From Hypholoma sublateritium FD-334 SS-4 (lineage: Eukaryota > Basidiomycota > Agaricomycetes > Agaricales > Strophariaceae): a stretch of 64,000 nt of DNA. Position numbers and translations under genes: made by a program. Positions 32,846 to 44,159 of the stretch are shown piece by piece; position 1 is the stretch's first letter, and the number at the start of each line of letters is the position of its first letter. The notes under the pieces are model-generated. The model did not search any database, was not told the origin of the DNA, and saw only the letters and a program-made list of their open reading frames with translations. The stretch is taken from positions 133,295 to 197,294 of the forward strand of contig KN817582.1 in the NCBI GenBank assembly GCA_000827495.1, read 5' to 3'.

Positions 32846-33296
32846 CTACGGAGCCGGAGTGAAAGGGCACGTTCCAATCTCGCCCGCGATGCAGCTGAAT
32901 ATTTCAGATTTGCTCAATGCCAGTTCTGCTCTTGCAGTCCCAAGACGAATGAACGACTCACGTTCCTCCGACGCCCGCGACGACGGGGCCGCAGCAGCGA
33001 TATCCAGGGGGGCCTGCGCGTTGGGTAAATGTTAGTACGCTTCGCGTGGTCTGTGGGTATAAACGTACAAGGTGTCGTGCCCTATTTATTGGTCGCTTTT
33101 TAGTAAAACGTCGCGAGCACGGTGTGAAGGTGCGCGGTACGTACATCATCGCCGATTTGACCTGTTACAAACAATGTAATTTAGAACGGCAGAAAGAGCC
33201 ATATTCACGAACGCACGCACAGTGGATGGTGGCAAGGGCGGTCTGGCTGAAGACCAGCGCAACGGAGAGGGCAATAGTGGCGAGAGAGAACTTCAT
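32846..33296 (-). CDS. small secreted cysteine-rich protein, copy 2 (knottin-like spacing)
   Basis: Exons on the - strand: 33221-33296, 33145-33161, 33069-33081, 32962-33013 and 32846-32894; introns of 59, 63, 55 and 67 bases with the same donors as copy 1 and a TACTAAC branch point in the third. The product is 68 residues: a 22-residue signal peptide (MKFSLATIALSVALVFSQTA), then six cysteines at the same positions as copy 1 around CPPGYRCCGP. Exon lengths are identical to copy 1 while intron lengths differ, and changes in the mature part are mostly conservative (GSTP/GTTP, VGSCPFNPSP/IGTCPFTPAP). That pattern fits selection for the protein. It would act outside the cell; its target is unknown. 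Confidence 0.88.
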
Positions 33297-33380
33297 GATG
33301 ACTTTGGGCGGTAGGTTCAGATTACTTATTGAGCGAAAGGGAAATTTCGTTTCTGCCTAACTTGATGCAACGAGACTTGG

Positions 33381-33388
33381 ATTTTATA
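33381..33388 (-). promoter_or_regulatory. TATA box of secreted protein gene copy 2
   Basis: TATAAAAT on the - strand, 85 bases before the ATG, matching copy 1. Confidence 0.7.
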
Positions 33389-34526
33389 GCAGTTCACGCG
33401 GGCTATACATAGGCTTGCATTCCAGCCTTTCTCTGTGGAACCTGAAGGTCTGAAACGCGATTCTTGTCATTACGTCCAGCACCACCTCGGACGCGAAGAG
33501 CTTCGTACACGGTGCGGAATCCGTTGTGGATGCGGATGCGCGTGCGCGTAATGACCCGCGTTCTGCGACGTATCATTGAGCACCATTGCAGGGCACTAAC
33601 GGAAATAGGGCTATTCATCAGATCCCCCAGCGTCTGCGCGCATCCGTCGGCGCAAAATTAGTTCAAAGCGCTATAGGAAATAGGGCTATTCATCAGATCC
33701 CCAGGTGCACACCTGATGCTACCTGATGACGATGGACGTAAACGCCGTTTTTTGATTTTGAATATCCCCAGTTCCGGGCCACAGACCGGTGATGGAGGTA
33801 CATGCTGCGCAGCACGGGATGGATGGCTACCCTTGGTCTAGCCATTCATCCTATTGTGTGCAGTAGAATAAGCTGTGAGCACTTGAATACGGATCATACA
33901 CCCCAATGGAGTGCGTAGCCCAGCAGAGGCTCACGGGCATCAGGGGCTCCGGATGCTTGCGAAGGAGTGGTTGGTATCTCGGCCTGGAACACCCGTCCGG
34001 ATTCGGCATATGTATCCCAAAGCGGAAATAGACAATGTGGGAGTGGGGCGCAGATGGCTATCCCCCCTATTTCATTGGGGTTTGCCTCCACTTCTGATGG
34101 TCGCTGAATTGTTTCTAGACTTTAGATAATCCTCCGCGCCCTCGTCCGTGAACCCTACATGAAAAGTGCCAATTGTCCAGGATATATGTATAGCGCTCGT
34201 GGAGCCCGCGCTGTTCCGCTCGCGACGCAGGTGTGTATATGGCAAGTAGGTTTGCGGCTCCATATGCTCCTCGGCGCAAATATGAGTATTTAGAGAGGCG
34301 GAGCTCAGGCGCCGAAATTTCCCACTCGTGAGCGTGAGCCGTGGCACGAGAACGAGCCTGAGGAAGCCCGCGTGAACGTTGAAGACAACGCCGCCGCGGA
34401 ATCCGGATGCTTCGGCCGGGTTGCGCGGGCTCTCCGATACCTATGCAGCGGAGCACCCGCCAGCTCGCCGGGCTGCGTTCTGGAAGCGGGCACGCCGCGC
34501 CGCGCCGCAGCCCACCTGGACTGCGC

Positions 34527-34612
34527 GCATTAATGGGGTAGTGGTAACCTGGGTCGTTGCCATTTGAGTTGAGAAGCTCGACCCGCCGGGGGTTCGATTC
34601 CCTCTTAATGCA
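34527..34612 (+). tRNA. tRNA-Gly(GCC) with a 15-base intron
   Basis: All arms fold: acceptor GCATTAA/TTAATGC (7 perfect pairs, discriminator A at 34612); D stem GGGT/ACCT with loop AGTGGTA; anticodon stem GGTCG/CGACC; variable CGCC; T stem GGGGG/CCCTC with loop TTCGATT. The space between the anticodon stems is 22 bases, so a 15-base intron at the usual site after position 37 (34563-34577) leaves loop TTGCCAT and anticodon GCC (34559-34561). Internal A-box (TGGGGTAGTGG) and B-box (GGTTCGATTCC) are present. Confidence 0.88.
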
Positions 34613-34636
34613 TACAACGATGAGCAGTACGATGTC

Positions 34637-34641
34637 TTTTT
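34637..34641 (+). terminator. RNA polymerase III terminator of the tRNA gene
   Basis: TTTTT, 24 bases after the mature 3' end of the tRNA. Confidence 0.7.
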
Positions 34642-35050
34642 GCTTGACACAGTGGTTTTAGTCTCGTGAGTCGTGTTCAAGCGCCGCGAGCGGCGGCCGG
34701 CCGCTGGCCTGGCACCTGGCAGCCTGCAGGCTACCATGGTCAGACTCTTGAACTCCACGGCATAGGGGAGTTGCAAAATTTGAGGTTTTATTGTTCAAAC
34801 TTGTGACTTAAACTAAACTCATCCTGCCTAAATTATGTGTATGCGATGTTATGCATTATGTGACAAAATATGAAAATAGACGCCTACAGTTATCAGTGTT
34901 ACGCCCTTCGCGGGCCGTGGGGTGGGGGGAACGGGCACGGAGAGCGTCGTGGAGGACGCCGGCGTCCTTACGGGCGTGTCTTTCGTAATTTCTTCGTTGT
35001 GGCTGATGCGGGTGCGGCGGCAGGCGACGGCGACGGCGCGTGCGGCGCAG

Positions 35051-37102
35051 GGAGAGGCGTGATTTCTCTAGCGGCGCGGACACGCTCTGCGCGGCGGCGG
35101 CGGCGGCAGCACCTTTTCGTTTCTTCCCCGGTGCATTCTACTTCTCTGGAACTGCCGAGTCTAGCCCAGGCGTCCACCCCTGTCTGGCGCGCAGGCTTCC
35201 CAGAAGGGGCGGCCCGCGGGGGAGGGACGCGGCGGAAAGAGGGCATACGGCGTGTCCTCACTCCTCAGTGTGCAGAGGCAGTGGGCGCGGTGGAGAGGTG
35301 GACACGGCGCGCTCAGAATGAAACGCACGGTGCAGCGGGGAGCGCGGAGAACGCGAAGGCGAGAGATCTGTGCGAGGGCCGCCGTGTGTAGTTTATCGTT
35401 GAGTTCAACATGCCGCACGAAAACCGAGCCGGGTGGCCGATCACCGGCATTGGCCGAGCCGTATGCGCACGGTTCCGCGGCTCTTGTCAAGTCGTTGAAA
35501 TCATGACTCTACGCAGATTCATACTACTAGTATGAATCTGCGTAGAGTCATGATTAGTAGTCTGTATGCTTCCCGGCGCAGACAACATTGCTCATAATCA
35601 TATACACCGTCCCAAACAACTAAATTCGTACTTCCATGGGCCTAAAAACCAATGTACGCAGCTTTCAAGATGAAAAACACCGTCCTGCACCCTCCAGTGC
35701 ACATCGACGAATTCTCAAGCGCATCTACACTATCCAGCTCAGTGTTCGACTGTGCCTGTACATCCCATTGCGCGTCTTGCGCGGGCGAGTTGCGATGCAC
35801 AGACGCGCTGCCCGCACCGATGTAAGCTAGCGCGATTTGAATAACGCCCGGGGATATGCTGCAGCGACCGCGCCGTAGAGCGTTAGCCATGAGCCCTGGG
35901 CCTGAGTCCTCAGCGCAGGGCCTCACGGGGAGCAGTGCTCTCGAGAAATGGTGGGATGTGAGATCACATGAGTATCCCGCCAGGCGCCTCCGAAATTCTG
36001 TGCGAGACGCGCGCGGCCGAGCGTGGGCGCCTCGGTGCGAAAGGCGCAGTGCGCTAGAGCACGGGCGGGAGGTGGAGGCGATCTACGAGATAGGATGTGT
36101 CTGGATGCGCAACCCAGCGTGAGTTCTGGCGTCGCACGCGACGGTGGCGTGGGGCGAGCGGCGGCTCAGCAGCGCAGACCACAGCGCGTCGCTGATATCA
36201 GCGAATTTTTGACCCGGGAGACGCTTGCTTATTAACGTACAAAGCTTGACATAGAATCCATACACCTTTAAATTCCCTCCAGCGTGTCTGGCCCAGCTCG
36301 CACATGCATGCATGGTGCGGCGCATCTTCACCCACTCGCGCAGCGACCGAAGGTGCCTATACGACTCATTCCGTGCGTCCAACAGGAGAATTTTGACATC
36401 CAAAGGCGACGCGCGCACCATAGAGCCTAGCGCAATGCGACATAGGACCCGAGGACGTGCTGCATTGCGAGCGCTCTCGGAACGCGCGCCTTAAATTCTG
36501 GGACTTAAGTACCTTAGCGCTAACAACGCAGCGCGAGGGCGGCCGGGGGAATTCCAGGAGCGTGCCGCCGTCGATATTCTGCGCGAGGTGCGAGCGCTTC
36601 AACACCCGGATATCGCAGCGCAGTGCGCACGAGCGCCTGAAGTGGACACGTGTGGCGGGAACGTACACGCTTCTGCAGGGTGCATTCTACGCAGCATAAA
36701 TGTAAAAGATGCATCCTCGCGAAGCACATCGCCAGTGCACCGTACGTGTTTCTTGGACTGCGTCGTAGCTCGAAATCTGTTCTGCTTTCCATTAGGGGGG
36801 GAGAGGAGTAGAATCGCATAGCGTACTTTCTTATATTCTGGCATTCAGCAGTGCGTAAAGACATGGCGCTCGGCGTTGGTCCACATATCTTGAAAGCGAC
36901 TCCGTTGCATCGTCCGACCCGTCGCCCGCGACGCTAAGACGGCAGATACCCAATTTAATAAATGTCGGTTTACACGTGCTCTGCACGTCCCCCGGGCGAG
37001 CGCTGCACCTTCGCACATACCGACGCTCCAGTTCACGACATGAATTCTCGGTAACAATTGCTACTTAACAACTTGAAGTAATAAAATAGACTGACAAGTG
37101 CG
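35051..37102. repeat. R2 and two R1 copies upstream of FBL6
   Basis: About 35055-35490 is R2, about 35570-36235 R1 (CGATTTGAATAACGCCCGGG) and about 36240-36800 a second R1 (GCAATGCGACATAGGACCCG). About 36840-37100 matches the pre-promoter segment of FBL4 (GTCCCCCGGGCGAGCGCTGC, GCTCCAGTTCACGACATGAA). No gene supported. Confidence 0.5.
35499..35555. repeat. perfect 28-base-arm palindrome with one-base spacer
   Basis: 35499-35526 and 35528-35555 are exact reverse complements around C35527. The left arm (ACTCTACGCAGATTCATACT) matches the normal end of R2 (ACTCTACGCCGATTCATACT at 40.88 kb), so the right arm is an added inverted copy. Confidence 0.9.
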
Positions 37103-37251
37103 TATTTATAAATGTTGCGTGTGAGTTAGCTGGACAAAAATAGTGGCAGAAATCAACACGTTGATTTATCATTTCAACCATCGATCAGCGCAACCAGTTC
37201 TCAGCTTCCTCGATTTCTCCTCCGCAGAAACATTCGAACTTAGCATAAAGA
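37103..37251 (+). promoter_or_regulatory. FBL6 promoter/5' leader, shared module
   Basis: TATTTATA 37103-37110, GTGTGAGTTAGCTGGACAAA, ACACGTTGA, TTTCAACCATCGATCAGC, TCTCCTCCGCAG and AGCATAAAGA before the ATG. The leader resembles type III genes although the protein is type II. Confidence 0.7.
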
Positions 37252-38977
37252 ATGGGTCATGCCGAGTTATCCAGTGAGTGGCAAGGATATCTTAACTCAT
37301 AAATCTCGTTGACAATCTGTCCCAGGCAAATCTGTCCTAGAGGCGTTGCTCAAAACCAACCGACCACCTACCGACCAAGAAACGGCGATAATCCGAGAGT
37401 CCATGGCCCTCATCAATGCTAAATTGAAGGGCGTAGAAGCGCATATATCTGAAATGATAGCCCATATCCAGGAATTGAAGGCGCAGGTCGAACAGGCGGA
37501 GACCAAGCTGCGGTGCTTGCGCGAGGAGGAGGCGTCGATCTTGGAGACATTGGCAGACCATCGTCGGATTTTTTCTCCCTTTCGAAATCTTCCAGACGAC
37601 GTGCTTCTCGATATATTCGCTGCATGTGTGGAAGGCGAAATACCGACCTTGTCTTTCCACGTCACTCCGTTGCCTTACACACTCGCTCAAATCTCCCGCG
37701 GAATTCGACGCATTGTGCTGGCAACCCCGTCCATCTGGGCGTCTATCAATATCCGTACCGATTTCAGCTCTATTGACGAAGTTTCAGCGGATATAAAGCC
37801 TTATTCCATCCTTGCTGCTAAAGCAATTGAATGGCTCGAGCGGGCAGGTGGCATGTCTCTCACTGTATACATGCAGGACCCCAGCTTCCCATGCTTAAGC
37901 TTACTGGATCCTGAAAGGTCCGATCCATCGTGCATACTTTTCGACACCCTTCTTCTTTATTCAGCCCGCTGGAAACATATCCAGTTTGAATCGACCTGCA
38001 TAGTAAGAACGCTAAGCGCGCCACTCCTCCGCATTTCTGCTCTGATGGCCGCTGATGTTCCCCTACTCGAATCAATTTCCCTGCGTTTTCAATCCGGTGC
38101 ATCCGCATTTCGCAACAGTCCGCTCCTCTTGATCCCGACGCTCAAACGCCTGGAGTTGAATACAAATTGGGCTGACGTTTCCAACCCGCACTGTGTTGTC
38201 GTCTCTGAGTTCACTGTCAGTTGGGCTATCCTTACTTCTATTACAATCCACGCAGACTCGTACTTTCATGTTAGCTCCGTCGGTGCGATAGCGATGATAC
38301 TCCGCCAAACCAAGTGTCTTGTGTTCTGCGATATTGCTGTTGGTCCGGGCCAAGGAGAATCACAGGGAGAAATTAGCCTCCCATGGTTGAAGGTATTACG
38401 ACTAGCTGAAGGAATGTTCGCTGTGACGCCATCTGGAGCTGCAAGCATACTCGATCTAATTAATGCACCCATTCTCGCGACACTTATACTCCCCGAACCA
38501 TCCCTCAAGATTTCCGTGTCGAAATTTCTCAAGCGAACACCAAATGTCCAGGAGCTTTCCCTCTCCCACTTTCGCACCGAAGGGGCATTGACAGACATAT
38601 CGGAATTACTCCGCCATTGCCCTTCACTGTCTGTACTGTCTCTACGGGCTGCGCCTTGGCCCACAGCGGAATCATCTTTCGATGGAAATAGGTTCTTGCG
38701 TGCATTTGTTGATGACGACGGTGCCGGTGTTACCTGTCCGCACCTACAGTATTTTGAATGTGCGGGAAAGATCACTTTCACGCTCCAAACGTTGCGCCAG
38801 TTCCTCCAGGCGAAACATCGTGCTGGGATCCCTCCGCCGAATTGCCTTTCCCCTTGGAAACGTGTGGCTATCGATATGTCGGGGATATCTGAACTGGAGA
38901 CACATCAGCAGATGCTTGATCTCGTGTCTCAGGAGCAGGCGATGGGACTCGATATCTATGCACATGTGAAGGACTAG
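37252..38977 (+). CDS. FBL6, type II F-box-like/LRR protein
   Basis: Exon 1 37252-37273 (MGHAELS plus A), intron 37274-37325 (52 bases), exon 2 37326-38977; 557 residues. Coiled coil about 38-82, F-box-like segment about 92-140 (FRNLPDDVLLDI ... TPSIWASI), leucine-rich repeats after (FLKRTPNVQELSLSH, LLRHCPSLSVLSL), ending DIYAHVKD. The body matches FBL3 but the intron and first residues (SKSVLE) match type III FBL9/10, so the 5' end may have been exchanged between types. Second residue is glycine where most have aspartate. The predicted role is SCF substrate adaptor; the divergent repeats suggest a substrate shared with or close to that of FBL3. Confidence 0.87.
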
Positions 38978-41900
38978 GCTTGCCTCAACAACAGTCGTTC
39001 TTCTTGTTGCAGTTCCGATTATAACGCATTGACATACCGCTTTAGGCATTCATTGAGGTAGAGTGAAAAATATGCATCACGCACGACTACTAGTGCCGCG
39101 CCCTAGACGCCTGTGCTTATTGTGGTGTTATTTTTGCCATTTTGAAGGCTAGGATTAGCGCGTGCGCACGAGCGACAGATGTGAGATTACGAGTTATCGG
39201 CATACGGTATCACTGCTAAATAAAACACGCACGATGCACTTACACAACAGGGAATCGTCGGATTCTCCGAACACATCGGCTATTTTCACGAATGAGGAGA
39301 GGGGGCGAATCGCGCAGGCTTACTTATAATTACTTATATTCTAGCATTCGGCGGCGCGTGAAGACACAGCGCTCACCGCTGTTACACGACTATAAAACGT
39401 CTATTCGCCTGCCGATCACCTTTCTATCACCGAAATTTTGGGGCGGGTCGGAGATTCCACTCGCTCTGGACTACATGCTCGGTGGGCAATGTCTGGCATA
39501 GGGTGCAGCCGAAATGCAGCATACAGCAGAGGCAGGCTAGCCCAGGCACAGTGCGTGCTGGGTGAATCGTCCGACCAGCCATCTGTACGGCAGACACCCC
39601 ATTGAATAAAATGTGGTCCAGCCGGATGCGTCTGCATAAACACGTTCCCCCCATCGAGCCCCTTGTGCGCCCCGCGGGGTGCGCCTTTAATTGAAGGTAC
39701 ACGGCGTGGTGGGGTGGTACGTTGCGTGCGTTCCGGATCCGGTGTTGGGCGTCGACAGACAAGTGGAAGTGGATTACTCGGAGGAGAGTTGCAGTGACGA
39801 TGCGCGCGAGAGCGCGAGCACCAACACGGGAATGGTTGTGCAGCCGTGCGACGGCGCCGCGGGCGGGGGCGTGGCGTGTCGGCGATGAGCGCTTGTTGCG
39901 GGCGTCGTTGTGGGGATGCAGACATTCTGCAGACGCAAAACGCGAGCTAGAATGGGCAAAGATTCAGGGTGGGATTCGTGAGCGGCAGATAAGAGTCCAC
40001 TGTAAGGATGGTGGTTCGGCATACGCCGAATCGAGAGCCTCATAAGGCACAGGTCCGGACTTCGGCTCTCTCTCTCCCCCACATCCTTCCTCTCTTGTCG
40101 TCTGCTCCCTTTGTCGTAGTCTTTCCCCTCACGAATCCACGCGCCGTTCCTGCTCTTTGGGTTCTCTGTGAGTTCTCTCCCTTCTCTCTCTGAGAGTCCC
40201 CAAAGCACGTAGTGTTGTCCGCGCTCCTCCACGCGCGGTCTTCCATCCACGAGACTGCACGGGGAAGAGTGAATGTCTGCGCGCTTGTGCGCGCTATAGG
40301 TGGACGGGCGTGCGGAGTGCAGATGCGGCGGGAGGCGGGGAAGGTAATACAGACGCCGCGGGACATCATGCCTCTGTGTTTCGGAAGGCACAGGTTAGCG
40401 TCTGGACAGAGCTAGAGCGGAAACTACTTACCGGCGCATATATAGCCTGCACGAACGTTGGGAATTGACGCGGTTTGAGATGGCGACGCAGCGGGGTGGC
40501 GAGAGGCGAGGGAGCAAGAAGGTGATGGACGGGGAGTGCATGGGGAGCGGAGGGGCAGACCGCGAGTGGGCAGTGCGCAGACGAGCGGAAGGACTGTGCT
40601 GGTGATGGCGGTGTTCCTGGGTGAGCTGGGAGAGGACGGGTGTAGGCGCGGCGGGGAACAAGCACGGCGGGAGGAGAGCAGACGGGCGGGGGACCGCGCG
40701 ACGGGGCGGGGACCGCGGCAAAGGCAAAGGCGGCACGACGGCGGCTCCGAGATGTGGCTCGGCGTCGGGCTGAGGGGCTGCTGCAAGAAAATCGGGCCGG
40801 CTGCATAGCCGCCGGGATCGGCCGAGCCGTATGCGCACGTTCCGCGAGTCTTGTCAATTTGTTGAAATTATAATTCAATTACTCTACGCCGATTCATACT
40901 ACTACATGTGCTGCCTGGCTCAAATCACAGTACTGGGAATCAAACACACTGTGACACTGCATGAAACAACAAAATACGCAGTTATAAAGGAATAAATGCC
41001 CCCACTTGGCCCCAACGTACGCAGCGTTTTAAAGTTCTATACACTGTCCTGTTCACTCCAGCGCATTTCGCCCAGATCGCCCATATAAGCGTGTCCTGGC
41101 TCATTTACATCCAGTCCCTCATCCAAGGGACCTTCACACGCCTTTCCGTGTGCCGTGCGCACCGATTTAAGCCAGCACAATATCAGATAACCCATGCCAT
41201 AAATCCTGAGGCGGGAGCCGGCTTAGTAAGAGTACTTCGGCACCAGGAAGATGCAGAACAGTGCGCTCGAGCACGATCAGGGAGATTTAAGCTGCCAGAG
41301 CAGCCGAAATTCTGCGCAAGGCGCGGACGGGCGGAGGGATGAAGTTATAGCGCGAGAACAACTAAGTAAGCACAGTGGGCTTGCGCATGGGCAGGAAGTG
41401 GACACTAACTGCAGGATAAAATACTCGCTGTCTTGTACGCCGCACGCGGCGGTGGTACTGTCAATGCGCACCCTGAATCTGGAAGCAAAAGCGCTTCAGC
41501 GGGAGGACAACGAAGCGCAGTTCCACGCGGTGCAGTGCGCTCTACCTTGGGTGGGCTGCGGAGTTGCCATAGCCGCCGACACACATTCTTCTCGAGGCTC
41601 AAGCACTGCAAGCACGCACTTCAAGCACGAGGCCAGGGAAGTGCCGCACGGCGCGCAGTACCTTAGTCCATCGGTCGGAAGTGGACGCGCGCGGCGGGAT
41701 GGGATTCGCGCTGGATACGCGCTGAATATGCCGCACAGCGGAATTTCTGGCGTCGTACGCAGCGGTAGCGTGGGGCGAGCGGCGGTTCATCAGCGCGAAT
41801 CGCCGCGCGTCGCTGTTATCAGCGAATCTTTGGCGCTGGAGACCCTTGAAGCTTGATTACTCACGTACGCGTAATACATGCGCATTCCACTGGCTCCATA

Positions 41901-42325
41901 CAGCGCGTCCGGTCCAGCTCGCGCATACATGCATGGCGCGGCGCATCTGCACCCACCCGCGCAGCGGCCGAAGGTGCCTACACGACTGATTCCGTGCATC
42001 CCCCAGCAGAATTTTGACATCCAAAGGCGCGCACGCACCGATATAACCTAGCGGCACGTCTTGAATTGTAGAACTTGAGTGCCTTAGCGCTAGAGCAACG
42101 TAGCGCAGTGAGATAGAGCATGGGCGGCTGGTGGAACTCGAGGAGCGTGCCGCTGCCGCCGCCGATATTCTGCTCGAGGCGCCAGCGCTTCAGCGCACGG
42201 ACAGCGCTAGCGCACGAGCCGGAAGTGGGCACGCGCGGCGGGATGGGATACATGCTGGACTGGCGCGGCGGCTCCTCGCAATGGCGTTGCGGCGAGCGGC
42301 GGCTCAGATGCACTGACCGAGACCT
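38978..42325. repeat. R3-R2-R1-R1 series upstream of FBL7
   Basis: 39000-39550 is FBL6 3' flank and spacer without a gene. About 39570-39900 is R3 (GCCTTTAATTGAAGGTACAC), 39900-40860 R2, 40970-41780 R1 and 41870-42300 a second R1. R2 here keeps a clean - strand intron (40372-40431: GTAAGTAGTTTCC, GCTAACC, AAACACAG), but neither flanking exon is open for long, so I treat it as a trace of a gene from which R2 derives. A CT-rich tract lies at 40060-40200. Confidence 0.5.
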
Positions 42326-42481
42326 TATTTATATTTGTCGCGTGGGAATTACATAGATGAACACAAATAGTGACTGTATAATCCACCGTGACACGTTGAT
42401 TTCAACCATCGATCAACGCAATCATTTCTCAGCTCCCTCGATTTTTCCTCTGCAAAAAAATATCCCGACTAAGCATAAAGA
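42326..42481 (+). promoter_or_regulatory. FBL7 promoter/5' leader, shared module
   Basis: TATTTATA 42326-42333, GCGTGGGAATTA (as in FBL10), ACACGTTGATTTCAACCATC and GATCAACGC, then AGCATAAAGA before the ATG. Confidence 0.65.
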
Positions 42482-44159
42482 ATGGATCAGGCCGCGTTAT
42501 CCAGTGAGTCACAGGGATATCTTAACTCATAAACTTTGTTGATGATCTGTCACATGCGATTCAGTTCTACAGACGTTGCTCAAAACCAACCGACCACCTA
42601 CGGACCAAGAAACGGCGATAATCCGAGAGTCCATGGCCCCCACCAACGCGGAATTGAAGAGCTTAGAAGCGCATATATCCGAAACAATGGCCCGTATCGA
42701 GGAATTGGAGTCACAGGTTGAACAGGCGGAATCCAAGCTACAGCGCTTGCGCGAGGAAGAGGCTGCGATCTTAGAGACATTTGACAACCACCGTCGAGTC
42801 TTCTCTCCCTTTCGAAATATCCCGGAGGACATACTTCGCGAGATATGCATCGCAGTTGTGGCAGACAGCGTGCCTGCACTGTCTAGCCGTCACCAAACGA
42901 TTCCACTGCCTTATGTTCTCTCACAAATTTGCAGTGGAATGCGACACATCGCGCTGACAACTCCGATCATCTGGGCGTCTATGCATGTTAAGATCTATCC
43001 AATCTCCTTTAATAGTCTCGCAGGGTACGAGCGAGCTTATTCAGCTCTTGTCCTGAAGGCTAACACATGGTTCGAGCGAGCGGGTGGACTGGGTCTCACT
43101 GTATCCATTGAGGACCACAGCGACCCATACGAAATGTCCGCACACTCTCAATCTGCTCTGTGGGAAAGCCTTTTCGACACCCTTCTTAGCTATTCAACGC
43201 GCTGGAAAGTACTTCAAATTGATACTGGTAACATACTATCGGCACCCATGGTTCGCATTGCTGCATTGACGGCCGTCGAAGTCCCTCTGCTCCAATCAGT
43301 TTCATTTAGCCTTGATTATGTACTTTCGGATCCACTGCTTCGTCACAGCGTGTTACTGCAAATACCGACACTCAGATGCGTAAAATTGGAAATATGCAAT
43401 ATGGAGATGTTCACCGTCGATTGGGCCAACCTTACTTCCGTTACACTCCACCCATCACCACATTCGCGTAATTGGATTCCCAAAAGTGACGTAAAGATAA
43501 TTCTTCAACAAACCAAGTGCCTAATATTCTGCGATATTACTGTGGGTCTGGGTGGCTTAGAAGAACATTACACCGACAACATCAGCCTTCCCTTTCTGAA
43601 GACTTTGATTGTCGACGAAAGAACTTTCATTCCGGCCAAACCTGGAGCTCCAAGTATACTCGACCTAATTACTGCACCAATTTTGGAGATATTTGACATG
43701 CGCCGTCAGGAATTCTTCGATTTTGCAGATTTCTTCAAACGGTCGACCCGTATCTCGAAACTTTCCCTCCCGTACTTCGACGAAGATCAATCATTTACAG
43801 ACACGATGAGATTTCTCAGTCACTGTCCTTCACTCACCGAGCTCTCCCTTTGGCCTTGCAAGTGGTCCATGGATACTAGTGATGCCGATAAGTTCCTACG
43901 AGCATTTGTCGAAAGCGATGCCGGTGTTATGTGCCCGTGCTTGCAGGATTTTTCTATCGCGGGGAAGATTGATTTCTCCTTCCAAACACTGCGCTTGTTT
44001 CTCGAGGGTAGACAAGGAGATATAGCTGCGCAGAATGTTATGCCATGGAAAAAGCTGGTCATTGATATCAGGGGTATCAGAGACACAGAGAAACGCCGGC
44101 AGGTGTCGAACCTCGTTTCACAGAAGAAGGCGGCGGGATTGAATATTCGAGAAAAATAG
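42482..44159 (+). CDS. FBL7, type III F-box-like/LRR protein with a shifted splice acceptor
   Basis: Exon 1 42482-42503 (MDQAALS plus A). At the position of the usual acceptor CAG the sequence is CAT (42553-42555), so that site is lost. The next AG (TTCAG ending 42564) lies nine bases on and keeps the frame: intron 42504-42564 (61 bases), exon 2 42565-44159, 538 residues, start reading MDQAALSILQTLLKTN instead of SDSVLQ. Coiled coil, F-box-like segment (FRNIPEDILREI ... TPIIWASM) and leucine-rich repeats follow as in other type III genes; the tail is IREK. If the alternative acceptor is not used the gene is dead despite its intact second exon. The predicted role is SCF substrate adaptor. Confidence 0.78.

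Larger units (their letters stand above)
32690..34230. repeat. duplicated block S-b (partner at 25441-26880)
   Basis: Direct copy of S-a in the same orientation. It has extra bases near 33650-33720 (a repeated AATAGGGCTATTCATCAGAT) and 33805-33870. At its right end it is interrupted by the insertion carrying the tRNA gene. Confidence 0.75.
34226..35050. other. insertion within the duplicated region, carrying the tRNA gene
   Basis: In the first block GGAGCCCGCGCGCAGCGCAG leads straight to GATTTCTCTAGCG (26897-26935). In the second the same joints are near 34210 and 35058, with about 0.8 kb between them. The inserted DNA includes the tRNA-Gly gene and an AT-rich stretch (34760-34890); I see no protein gene or terminal repeats in it. 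Confidence 0.5.
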
